Assembly: GCA_029204225.1 (NCBI GenBank)
Contig: CM055094.1
Coordinates: forward strand, 71,791,884 to 71,855,883
DNA length: 64,000 bases
DNA from: Diphasiastrum complanatum
Taxonomy: Eukaryota > Streptophyta > Lycopodiopsida > Lycopodiales > Lycopodiaceae
Reading direction: 5' to 3'
A program made the translations under genes and the position numbers. Shown here one piece after another: positions 1-9,844 of this stretch. Numbering within the stretch: position 1 is the first letter of the stretch; each line of letters starts with the position of its first letter. A model generated the notes under the pieces. The model saw nothing but the letters and a program-made list of their open reading frames with translations, was not told the DNA's origin and did not search any database.

Positions 1-69
1 CTCCAACTTTCACATAGTCTCGTTGAAATAAATGTAGGACGTATATACATTTGAAGTCACATAACCTTT

Positions 70-739
70 TTAGAAGGTTTTTGCTTGCAGCAGCCTAAAA
101 CGCCTTCTTCGACTTACTTGTAGATGCCAAGGCTGCTTCCAAATCGTCTTCAACAACATCTTGGGCATCCTCATCGACGAAAATCGTATCTTTTTGCGAA
201 CTTCATTTTTTTTTGACATTTTGTAAAATTCACTTTTTATAGCATGAATCACAGGTTGTAGAACATCAGATATGCATTTTATCGCAGTTTGACGACTCAA
301 CCATCTTGTGGCATAAATCCTATTCAACTTCAATATATCACTTGCCATTTCTTCTTGTAACGACCACAAAAGAGATTGAGTCTTGCAACTATTGGCAAAA
401 AAAGAAATTGTTGCATGAACTAGTGAATCAATAAACTTGGAATACGACAATTTGGAGGCTGAACCTGAACACGCTAAATTGCACCTATGAGCGATGCAAT
501 GTATACCTAATAGAAAAGGGCATGAAATTATTTAGCCTCGTCACAACTCCCGTGTTTGACCCTATCACGACACTTGCTCCATCAGATCCAACGAGCTTCC
601 TAATGTCTAGGTTTGACTCACAAAAAACAACCATGATTGCATCATAAATTGCTTCGACATTCTCATTTTCTAAAGAAATAACACAAAAATAAGAAGTTAC
701 AGGATTGAAGTTCTCAATGTAAGACAAACACATAATCAA
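70..739 (-). pseudogene. hAT-type transposase fragment (ZNF862/TTF-domain-like)
   Basis: Two minus-strand reading frames, 739-485 and 450-70, together resemble the core of plant and animal hAT-like transposases of the TTF-zinc-finger/DUF4371 type. The first part carries the strongly conserved stretch KLVGSDGASVVIG followed by GVVTRLNN; the second carries ATRWLS, the usual family block further on. The frames are offset and separated by 35 bases, so at least one frameshift is present. The N-terminal zinc finger and the C-terminal dimerisation domain are not seen, and no terminal inverted repeats or 8-bp target duplication were found. Seen: the motifs and the frame break. Known: these blocks belong to hAT cut-and-paste transposases. 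Inferred: an old immobile relic. Confidence 0.72.
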
Positions 740-2550
740 GGACTTCTTGTCAGATGTGAGGAGAAGTGAGGAAAATGCACACGACTATGTGCTTACTATC
801 AACAAAGAGTTGGACTCTATTGAAGATACCACATTAGGATCTCTCTCTCTCATGTATGAAGCCCGAAGTGCATATGGTGGCTGTGAGGAGGGAGCCGGCC
901 CTAATCCTTTGTTTTTTTGTAAGATTATTAAACCTCAAAATTTTCCAAAATACCCCACATTTAATCGAATGGTTTTCTTTTTCCCATATCGTGACTAGAT
1001 ACCAAAATGTACCATTGATCATCAGATCTTTCCGGTCCTAGAATATCTTTTCCAAAATTACTGATGTCCCATACCATCAACTTTTCCTTCCAGAAAACCC
1101 TTAATCGCCTCATCTAATATTCTAGACATCCATTGATCATCTAGCTGTCATATAATCCATATAGGATATTATCTCTTGTTCCCAAAAACCACAAATTCAC
1201 ACCTGATCATGTGATTTGAAGAGAAGAATTAACATGGTTCAACATCACATTCTAATCCTTCCAAGTTAGTGATAAGCTTCAAAACCCTACTGATGCATCA
1301 AATATAGGGACAAACTTCTGTCAACTAACAAATTCAATGTGATCCACGTACCAGATTCCACTTCTAACATCACAATTGACATCCAAAACTTTGGATAACT
1401 CAATGGTTACAAAGATATCAGTTATGAACTCAACTAAATGAATTCAATCTAGAAAATTAATATATGGTATTAAGCAATTATCTACAGGGATTACAAAAAT
1501 CGTAACCGTGAAATACATTTTCCATTCAAACTTATTACCACTGATGTCCACTATTCTCCCCCCCTTAGAATCCAGTCCATTGAACATCTTTCAACTAAGG
1601 TACAATGAAGATATAAAGACATTAGTAAATGTTAAAAAATGAATTATTGTAGGAAAAAAGTAAGAGCAGTTTCATTTCTATCCTATACCTGGGTTAATCA
1701 ATTGACATACAAAAATCACCTACTACTCTGAAAAATAGTACTAGGCTAATCTTTTGCATATGATTCACCACATGATTTAACTGAAGATGAAATCCATTTT
1801 TTACTTTTGATCAGTTCCTATTATTTACATTTTTTCCAATATAATTGGACCGTTTTTCTTTTTATTGACTGGTTTGGCATTACTCCATATTCAAACTCAT
1901 AATACAAAATAACATAAATGAAAATCCTACCAATAGGATTTCAATAACTCTTAAACTATATCCAAACAAGATTTTACTGCTCAAATTAAGAGTTTTGTCA
2001 TCAATTATTCTATCTGGCCATTTTGTATTGTTTGACGGTTTTAATTCAACAGAAAAGGATAAATTCAATTTTAACTTTCAATCTGGGAAGAACTTAGCTT
2101 CCAAAGTTTAGTCACCACCAAACACACAGTACCAAAAAAATTAAATTTTCTTTGACCGGGTACCATTTTGGAAAGGTAACCCATGAGGAACGAATATCTT
2201 GCTGGCATCCTAAATCTATGAACCAATTCATAGACAGTCTATTAGGATAGCAAAATTTATATCGTCCTACTCAATCTTGGTTATGGCCCAGAAGATCAAT
2301 AATTCATTCTCCCTCATCGATCTAGTCAGATTCTTGAAAATCGTCCTTTTGGTTGTACTCATGGTTACCAACTAGTAGATCTAGCCATTTTCCATGCAGT
2401 TATCGGAAGAGTAGCCCAATGAAGAAAAATCTAATTCCATTAAAGGCTCCCCTCACATGCAAAACAAGCCAAAATTTACCCAAAACCCACAAGGGTCATT
2501 CAAGTAACAAAACCCGATGCATAACATCGCACTTTTTGGTCCACAACCTT
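740..2550. other. no gene recognised; AT-rich spacer
   Basis: Short open frames here (for example 747-998 and 1880-2068) have biased, low-information composition and match no family I know. About 200 bases at the right end probably form the leader of the minus-strand retroelement whose primer site lies at 2551-2562. Nothing else can be supported. Confidence 0.5.
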
Positions 2551-2926
2551 GCTCTAATACCAATGTAATGACCCTAAGGAATAACCCCTAAGATGAGGAT
2601 AGGAGAAACAATGGGAACGAATATGGAGCCAAACTGCCTACGCAATCCTAGATCAAACCTGGATCTAGCGCCCAAGCCATGCCATGTGAAACAAGAGGAG
2701 AAGATAGAAACTTGTAACCTAAACCCAATATGTTGACGGGAGAATCTCTACCTCATTATATAGAGAGTAGAGCCTGTGCATGAACCCATGCAATCATCAT
2801 GTGTGTCAACTATAAAAAGGTCACATCTCTTCATGCAGTCCTCTTGCCTATCTCTGTCACATGTATATGCAATACTCCATATGTCTCAATTAAAGTGTTT
2901 GGGTCCTCTCAAGGTAATTAGTCACA
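2551..2926 (-). repeat. minus-strand LTR with adjacent primer-binding site (candidate)
   Basis: On the minus strand the sequence ...GGTCATTACA is followed after one base by TGGTATTAGAGC, one change from the initiator-Met primer site TGGTATCAGAGC used by other elements in this window. This marks the 3' end of an LTR at position 2564. A matching start, TGTGAC on the minus strand, lies at 2926, giving an LTR of about 363 bp. The internal region would run leftward, but no gag or pol was recognised there. The outer boundary is a guess from the TG...CA rule only. Confidence 0.4.
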
Positions 2927-2977
2927 AATAGGCCTTGACTTGGAATTAAATCTCTGCATGACCAATAATTCAAAAAA

Positions 2978-3457
2978 GTGGAGACCTACAAAGTGGCCCT
3001 TCAGGGATTCCAAGGCCGCTTTGATAGGTTCAAAGGAGCAGCTTCAACCGAGTTGGCAAAGGCAAAAGAGACCATCATCGCCTATGAAAAAATAGCCGCT
3101 CAAGTGTTGGAAGCCGGACCACAAATCCATGTCCCGGTCTTGCCGCAATTCTCCCCTTCGTGCCAAGAAGCTCTACCAATGGATATAGACATTGATTCGA
3201 GCATGGACCAGGGGGGAGCTCTAGATATAGCAGATCAACCGCCAACCATACCGGCAGTACAAGTGAGTCCATCCTCATCAAGAACGAGACCTCTATTCAG
3301 AAGGCCCATCAGCGTCGAGGACCAGATCCAGACCTTCTTAAAGCAACATCCGCATGAGTCCTCGCGTGGTCGATGGGTTCTGAAATTTAAGACCTCCGAG
3401 ATCAAGGCCAAAAAAGAGTTGGACAAAATACCTGCACTGGGAGAGCAGCCGGCATAG
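2978..3457 (+). CDS. unrecognised 159-aa ORF upstream of a 3' LTR
   Basis: An open frame of 159 codons that I cannot assign to a family. The first 45 residues look helical and charged (repeated A/K/E, as in a coiled coil). The middle is proline- and acid-rich (several MDIDID-like residues and a PSSSRTRP stretch), and the C-terminal third is basic. It lies 640 bp upstream of a polypurine tract and LTR, so it is most likely the internal coding part of a retroelement (gag-like, or a non-autonomous LARD-type element) rather than a host gene. A second frame, 3565-3837, follows in a different phase and may be its continuation after a frameshift. No protease, RT or integrase motif is present. Function unknown. 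Confidence 0.4.
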   Translation: METYKVALQGFQGRFDRFKGAASTELAKAKETIIAYEKIAAQVLEAGPQIHVPVLPQFSPSCQEALPMDIDIDSSMDQGGALDIADQPPTIPAVQVSPSSSRTRPLFRRPISVEDQIQTFLKQHPHESSRGRWVLKFKTSEIKAKKELDKIPALGEQPA

Positions 3458-3564
3458 AGAATCACGATTTTTGAGAAAACTTCGAAATCGATTAGGAGTT
3501 ACGTCGCGAGCCCTCGCCAGTTGAGGGTAGATCCCTTTTACGTGCCAATGCTGCGAAGAAATAA

Positions 3565-3837
3565 ATGGAAAGATTTGGGGTTGGCTATGGACAAAATCAC
3601 CATCCATACACCCAATTGGCCAGTCATCCATCAGCCTTACAACTGGATTTCCACCAAGCCTTACAAGCATATCAGAGAGAGTATGTCCACTCTCCGGATC
3701 CAATGGTGCGAAAATCGGCCATGTTTGCAAAAGATCTAACTTTGTTGGCGTCAATGACAACCAAATGGGACGATTGCCTTTCTCCCTTGGCATTCGATCC
3801 AAATAAGTCGATGGCCTCAGAGCAAATCAAAGATTAG
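3565..3837 (+). CDS. unrecognised 90-aa ORF, possible frame-shifted continuation
   Basis: This 90-codon frame lies 107 bp after the stop of the previous ORF and is in another phase. Residues 35-80 have ordinary soluble-protein composition (SPDPMVRKSAMFAKDLT). No motif was recognised. Its place just before the polypurine tract at 4083-4095 suggests it is the last coding part of the same retroelement. It could equally be a chance frame. Confidence 0.28.
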   Translation: MERFGVGYGQNHHPYTQLASHPSALQLDFHQALQAYQREYVHSPDPMVRKSAMFAKDLTLLASMTTKWDDCLSPLAFDPNKSMASEQIKD

Positions 3838-4082
3838 CTGCCAATTGCTCGTCTCTATTTTTGTGCGGCTATGATGGGAGGCTCTTGGGAATGCCACTTC
3901 ACCTCATGGACAACTTCCAAATGGAGCCCACCGTTGTTTCCTGCCACACAATTTGGATTTCAATACTGCACGCCTTGACTTTATGGAGAAGGAGCAGTAT
4001 CATTTAATTAAGATTCAGCGTAAAGCCAATAAAAGTCCCCAATAACTGCATATTGCAGGTGTCGTGGGACCGCCACCAGTTT

Positions 4083-4739
4083 TGGTGGGGGATACTGTTG
4101 GAGGGTTTGCAAATCCCAAGGCAACCCTAATTCTAGTTAATAAGTGAGAGGGATTTGACACCCTGCATGTGTAAGTTCAACCCGATGATCACATAGTTAT
4201 TTGATTGATTAGTTAAAAGTTAATAAAGGAATTTAGGCCTTTTTGCAGGACTTTTAATGACGTAGGGCCTAAATGACAAGTTAGTGAATAAAGTTGGGTT
4301 TCCCTTCAATTTTGATGGTTCTCACACTTTTTTTAATTTGAATAAAAAGAGAGGCAAGACTGGACCAATAGGATTCGAAGGCCAGGGTCCTCCTCTCTAC
4401 TATAAAAAAGGACCAACTCGAGTTGCTCCTCATGTTCATTTCTTCATTTCAATAAAGTAGATTGGTTCTCTTTAGAAATAGATTGATGAATGTCCTTGCT
4501 CTTCCTCTCTTTTCCTCCATTTCTCATGCGATTGCTATTTCTTATGATTTTTGTGAGAGAGAAAAGGAGAGAGAGAAGAGTAAGTTTCTATCATTGTTGT
4601 GGATTTAGGGTTAATGGAAGTAGGGTTAATGAATGTAGTGTTAATGCTTAGTGTTAATAGATGTTAGTGTTAGATCCTCCATTCATGTTGAAATCTGAAC
4701 TATACTATCGCCCTCATGGGAATGAACCTCTGCGTGACA
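4083..4739 (+). repeat. polypurine tract and 3' LTR of an LTR retrotransposon
   Basis: A purine-rich tract GGTGGGGGATA at 4085-4094 sits directly before TGTTGG at 4096, the usual layout at the start of a 3' LTR. Inside the LTR there is a TATA-like CTATAAAAAAGG near 4400 followed about 50 bases later by AATAAAG, consistent with LTR promoter and polyadenylation signals. The 3' end is set near 4739 (GTGACA) only because it ends in CA; no second copy of this LTR is in the window to confirm it. Confidence 0.5.
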
Positions 4740-5335
4740 ACTAACTCCGTCTCTTTGATGCTAGATTGACTATGGATTCAGGTTAGGAAGGAAAGAAACC
4801 CACTATAGTTTGTTTTAACTTTTACTCATTTATTGTGCACCATCTATGATTGTATTAAGATCTTGTTTTGTTATAAGAATGTTCATCGTTTCATAGACAT
4901 AATTTAGGTAACTCACATATAGTTTGTGTAATCTAGTATCAGGAACAAAACATATACTACAAAATTAACATTAAAATTTATCAAACCATTTATTTAAATG
5001 AGATCACAAAATATTCATATGAAGAAGACGTGTGACATACCTCATTTGCTTGTCTTCATCAAAAGCCCTTTCTTTTCAAAAGCCATCATCCTTTTTATTC
5101 TACAAATCAATCAATTGAAGGCAAACCATTAAAGATTAGCAATAACTATCTTTTCTCTCTTGATGTGTAAGTTTATCTAATCTAGTCTTAAGATCAAAAC
5201 ATATTGTACAAAGATCACATTGATTCAATCACCACACAATTTAACAAACCATTTAATAAAATGACATGTGAATGCATCACTTAATATCACAAAATTAACA
5301 TTCCATCTATGTAATTCACCTGACCATGAGACTGC
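4740..5335. other. no gene recognised; two diverged copies of a short AT-rich segment
   Basis: No coding signal was found. Around 4920-5000 and 5165-5260 two similar stretches occur: an ATCTAGT start, ACATAT about 15 bases later, then AACAAACCATTTA or a close variant. This suggests an old diverged tandem duplication. Confidence 0.35.
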
Positions 5336-5594
5336 TTTTTGCAACTTCAACCCTCGTATAATTCAGCAACGGTATGCCCAAATGGGATATCAAGATCCAC
5401 AGTATGGAGGAAATCCAGCAGCAAGACTATGACAATCTACTCTAGGATATCCGGAACGTCTAGCTTTGCCTGCCCCACCAAAACACTCCGCTCCTCCTTC
5501 CAAATTGATGGAACCAGAACCTTATGAAAGTGCTGAGCAATGGAGCTATGGTAATGATCAGGAAGGTGGATCTTCAGAACAGTATGCCATTTAT
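5336..5594 (+). pseudogene. gag-like ORF of a host retroelement, left part (interrupted)
   Basis: The frame reads through proline- and glutamine-rich residues (NPRIIQQRYAQMGYQ, later PAPPKHSAPP) typical of the region before the zinc knuckles in Ty3/gypsy gag proteins, with one internal TGA. It stops abruptly at 5594, where an LTR begins. The frame resumes in phase at 13103-13108, after removal of the inserted element and one copy of the 5-bp target duplication. This is therefore the left half of an older gag gene split by the element at 5595-13102. Confidence 0.55.
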
Positions 5595-6512
5595 TGTTGT
5601 AAAGCTGACTCAGGTGCACCCAACGTGCCCTGTAAGACTCTAAGGGGTGACACTCCCTAAGGTCCCAGAGCAAGTTAGAACGTCAAGGACTGAGCCTCCG
5701 ACCTGTGGTGAGCCAGTCAGGTAGTCACAAGTCATGAGCTAGCTCTGGAGCTCGAGTTATGGCCTAGTCAGGAAGCAAGTTGATTCTGCCACCGGAACGG
5801 CTCCCGGGACCCATGTCCTGGAGCCAGACTGATTCTTCCAGGCTTGCCAGGCTTAATCAGCAAAATAAAAACTAAGTCCCAAAAAGCGTGCTTTACCAGA
5901 AAGCACTATGTTTCAGAACAGAGGGGGTGCGCCGAATCACATCAGAACTATAGGGGGAGTCCGGCAGACATAAACTTGGGCAGCTCAACCAGCGCCAGGA
6001 ATCCAGTCGCCAGGTCTTAGCTCCCTCTACCAGCACGAGCCAGGCACAATGCCCAGCACGTGTTGTTGGCCCCGAGACCGGTCAGTCTATGTATGAATGT
6101 AACTTCTTCCAAATCTAATAAAGTTGATCCTTGGGGATGATTACCATTTCGGTTTCGCCTCCGGGACTGGTCCAAGTGGAAGGACCCTTACTACAACGTT
6201 TTTGTTTCGCTGGCGCCTAAGGGTCCCTGTCATCGACATGGGGCTTGCCGCTATGCCAATTGGTCAGTTTGGCGACCACTATGCCTTGGGTTTCATGTGT
6301 GGCTTGTCTTTGCCTTTGGTTACCTTTTGGGGACGGATTCTGAGTTGGCTTTCGGGTTGGTTGGGATTCTAGTTTTCTTAAGTCTGAATGGTTAAGCTTG
6401 TTACGTTTCTGAGTTGGCTTTTACGTAAGTGCATGATGGATGAATGTTAGACTTAAGCGCGTGTTGGGGAAACCGCTCAAGTCCCAGCGCCCTTTGAGGC
6501 GCCGGCGCAACA
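5595..6512 (+). repeat. 5' LTR of gypsy copy 1
   Basis: Begins TGTTGTAAAG and ends GCGCAACA (TG...CA). AATAAA at 6117-6122 is a likely polyadenylation signal. The 3' end is GC-rich, with a GGCGCCGGCGC stretch. The same sequence recurs at 12185-13102, 53119-54036 and, truncated, at 58513-59157. Short open frames inside it are not genes. Confidence 0.93.
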
Positions 6513-6514
6513 TG

Positions 6515-6527
6515 TGGTATCAGAGCC
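6515..6527 (+). other. primer-binding site (initiator Met tRNA)
   Basis: TGGTATCAGAGCC begins two bases after the 5' LTR. It complements the 3' end of plant initiator-Met tRNA, the usual primer for minus-strand DNA synthesis in plant LTR elements. Confidence 0.9.
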
Positions 6528-6579
6528 GACTAGCCGGTTAGCTACACATGTCTCACAGGGATGGCCACGTTTTTGGGAT

Positions 6580-6990
6580 TTGTCAGGACAACCGTTGCGC
6601 AAGGTGCTGCCCACAGTGTAAGCACGGGTGCGTCCACGGTCGGGGTGGTCGGCAGAACGGGGGACTTGATGAGTCAAAGTGCTGCCCTCGAGGTGCACGG
6701 TCAGTTCTCGCGGTTCGGGCCTGGCGCTGTCTTCATGTAGGACGGATGAGGCAAAGTGCTGCCTAGGTAGGTGAAAGCACGGTCTGTACCTTGTGGGGTG
6801 CAGGGCGACATATTCGAACTGTACAGGTTAACCATTGATACAGAGATGCTGCTCGAATTCGGGTGTAAAGCACGGGTGGTTAGCTGCCGGTGCGGGATAG
6901 CTGCCGATCGTTTAGCTATAAGGGCTATCGACCAAAAAGTGGTGGGGCGTGACTGAGGCAATGTGCTGCTTAATGGTGAAAGCACGGATG
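6580..6990 (+). repeat. leader with repeated GTGCT...AGCAC stem-loop motif
   Basis: The 700-bp leader between primer site and protease has no credible ORF but holds several diverged copies of a unit GTGCTGCC, 8-12 bases, then (G)AAGCACGG. GTGCT and AGCAC can pair, so each unit could form a 5-bp stem. Units start near 6603, 6680 (pairing half damaged), 6758 and 6962. Copy 2 has the same four units (near 54126, 54200, 54282 and 54478), and there the second is intact. Known: retroelement leaders often hold dimerisation or packaging structures. Inferred: these may be such signals. Confidence 0.6.
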
Positions 6991-7223
6991 GTTGGATGGA
7001 TGTTTCCCCGTGGACTAATTCTGTGATAGATTTGTGTGGGCGCAGCTAGGCAAAGATCCTACGTCCGGTCTCAAGGGGAATGTGACTTGAGAGGGATCGT
7101 CTGTTTAGCTTTGGTTGGTATGTTCGTTTGTGGCGTGCTTGCCTGGACCTGAATTATCCCTGACTACTTCTTTTGATCCAGGTGATCTGATCTAGTTGGG
7201 AGTTGTGAGAGGAGCTTACATTT

Positions 7224-8606
7224 ATGAGTGGACGACGCACAAGTATGGAAAGGAACTTCCATGGGGCAACCCCCAAGATTGGTTCAAGATTGTTATTCTT
7301 ATCAGGAAAGATCGCGGGGAGGAAGTCAGATTTCATGATCGACTCCGGAGCTTCACATAACTATATCTCAAGGAGCGTAGTGGAACAATTCAGCTTGCTG
7401 ACCAGGAATGTTACATCTACTCTCAAGGCAGAAACAGCGAAGGGAGCACTAGATGCAGACAAAGCGACATTGAACATCCCGGTGCAGATTGGAAGATGGA
7501 AGGCTAAACTTAGCTTTGTGATTTTAGAGATGGATGCCTTTGATGTGATTTTGGGCCTCCCTTGGTTAAATGAACACTGTATCGCAGTTTTGGGTAGGAG
7601 CTCAAACTTGGTCCTCTTGGATTATAAGGGACAAATCTGCGTGACAAAAGCCCTGCCCGGAGGAAATGCTAAGGATACCGATATTGAACAAAATCTGGTT
7701 GCAACATTAGTGATGAAAAGAATGGCGAAAGGGAAAAGGTCAAAGTGCTTTCTTTGCATCTGTCGAGAAGTCCCAGAAGGGAAAAGCATGCGACAAGAAA
7801 ACTTGCCAAAAGAAGTGGCAGATCTGTTAGAAGAATTTAGCGATGTGTTCCCGGAGGAACTCCCAGCTAAGCTACCTCCTCGAAGACCAGTGGACCATAA
7901 AATTGAGTTGGTACCAGGAACAGAGCCAACTTCACGAGCACCCTACAGAATGTCACAAGAAGAGTTGGCGGAACTGAAACGACAACTTGGTGAATTGATA
8001 GACAAAGGTTTTATTAGACCTAGCGCTTCACCTTTTGGAGCCCCAGTGTTGTTCGTGGAAAAGGCAAACAAAACTCTTCGAATGTGTGTGGATTATCGCA
8101 TGCTTAACAAGAGTACCATCAAGAACAAGTACCCCATGCCTAGAATTGATGACCTATTCGACCAACTCAAACATGCCAAATACTTTAGCCGAATAGATCT
8201 CAGATCTGGATATCATCAAATTTGAATAGCTAAAGGTGATGAGCACAAAACGGCGTTTCGAACGCGGTACGGAAGTCACGAGTTCCTGGTGATGCCATTC
8301 GGTCTAACAAACGCACCAGCCACTTTTTGCACGTTGATGAACAATATATTTCAAGACTGCCTGGATGAATTCGTCATTGTGTACATTGATGACATATTAG
8401 TATTTAGCCGGAACCTTAAAGATCACATTCAACATTTAAAGAGAGTTCTCCAACGACTGAGGAGGAACCGCTTGTTCGCGAAAAGAGAGAAATGTGAGTT
8501 TGTGGTGGAGGAAGTTGACTTCCTTGGACATGTTATAGGCCACGGACGGATTCGAATGGATCCTAAGAAGATCAAGGCTATCTTGGATTGGCTAGCACCT
8601 AAAACT
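7224..8606 (+). pseudogene. gypsy copy 1 protease and reverse transcriptase (first part of pol)
   Basis: One frame with a single in-frame TGA at 8223-8225. Residues 35-45 carry the aspartic protease motif ([12 protein letters not shown]), and [10 protein letters not shown] follows about 80 residues on, as in gypsy proteases. RT starts around residue 200: the PVDHKIEL and PYRMS block, [32 protein letters not shown], then [12 protein letters not shown] and the catalytic YIDDILVFS. The stop replaces the CGA arginine codon of copy 2, a C-to-T change at a CpG. Chosen start: first ATG in frame; no gag frame precedes it. The segment ends where the solo LTR enters at 8607. Not functional as it stands. 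Confidence 0.9.
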
Positions 8607-9844
8607 TGTTGTAAAGCTACCTTTACAAGCTTTACTTCTGGCGCCATCGGCGCCAGCTATGTCCCCGGCGCCAGCAGCGCCCCTGCTGCTCCCGGCGCCA
8701 GCGACGCCGGCGCCACTGTGACCAGAATCCAGCCGGCGCCAAGTTCCTATGGCTGAAAATCTTTGATCGGTTCTAGCGAAGTCCAGAGAGCTCAGATCGA
8801 TGTGCAATCACCTCACACGATCTAGGCATGATTAAAGGAAGCCTGGGGATCAATAAAATCTAGAGAGAGAAAATGACTTTCTAGAAAGAGAAAATCCTAG
8901 AGAGAGAAAAACGTGCTTTACCAGCTTGGGTAGAATGCTTGGTATGAGGGGGGGTGCCGAATCACACCAATACTATAGGGGAGTGCGGGTTGCGACTCAG
9001 GACGAGCTCCAACCAAGTCTCAGCCTCCCTTGCTGGAATGTTGTCATGGCTCTCGCCTTGGCATGCTAGCGCCCCGGAGACTAGGGTCAGTCACACACTT
9101 GAAATGTAACCTTCTCAGATTTATCAATAAAGTGGGATTTTCCTCAAACTGACTCTAATTACCTTCTGGGTTTCAGTGTTCGGTAAAAGCGCCAGTTGTA
9201 AGGCCGCTTTCAAAATTTTTAACTTGGCACATAGCTGAGGGTTGTATCCCGGGACGCCAGCGGTATGCTGTCGGGACCATTCGGTCCGTGGCGCCAGCGG
9301 TATGCTGTCGGGACCATTTGGTCCAGGAACCGGTTGTTTCCATATCTGTCGCGGCTTGTGGTTCTGAGTATTCCTTGCATGAACGTGAATGGGTTAAGCT
9401 CTTGGGGAACGGGCTCTAACCTGTCGGCTGAGTTGGATGGCTTGCTTGGGTGGATGTTACCTGTTTATGGCCGTCCAGTCTGGCGTGGCGCCAGGTTGGC
9501 TTCCAGCGCTCGTGACGAAGCTTTCAGTTGGTTAAGTCTGATGTAAGTCAGACCGCTTGCTTGGAATGGATGTTACTCGTTTGTAACGAAGCTTCGAGTT
9601 GGTTAAGTTTGATGTATGTCGGGCGGCTTGCTTGGAGGGAAGTCACCCACGTCGGGACCCCCGATCTGGCATGGCACCAAGTTGGATCTCAATGTTGGTT
9701 TTCGGAACTTCAAGTTGGTTAAGTCTGATCGTTGTTGGCGAGTTGGCTGCTTGTATGTCAAGTGGGTTTGGATGGCAAGAGTTGAAGGCTGGGAAGCTAA
9801 GTCGTGGTTCCCGGCTCCCTTTGGGATGCCTGCGCTACAAAATT
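8602..9844 (+). mobile_element. solo LTR (1233 bp) of a related family inside copy 1
   Basis: Copy 2 reads straight from the RT tether into ...GTTCATGGCATCAAATCC, whereas copy 1 has 1233 extra bases at that point. They begin TGTTGTAAAG (8607) and end GCGCTACA (9839). AAACT (8602-8606) and AAATT (9840-9844) flank them, a 5-bp target duplication with one change. Parts resemble the copy 1 LTR (CGTGCTTTACCAG, GGTGCCGAATCACA, ACTATAGGGG, then AATAAAG near 9128), so it is a diverged relative. It also holds a GGCGCC-rich block at 8639-8743, a 40-bp tandem duplication at 9254-9327, and three diverged copies of a GAGTTGGTTAAGT unit between 9527 and 9735. No internal coding region is present. Confidence 0.87.

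Noticed and set aside
6124-6372. Open frames in the gypsy LTRs (also 12434-12730, 53368-53664, 53648-53905, 58761-59057)
   Set aside because: They recur only because the LTR itself is repeated. They cross the polyadenylation region, have no motif and are broken differently in each copy.
8429-8807. Minus-strand frames opposite gypsy RT and the solo LTR
   Set aside because: Shadows of the conserved RT frame on the plus strand and of the GGCGCC-rich block.
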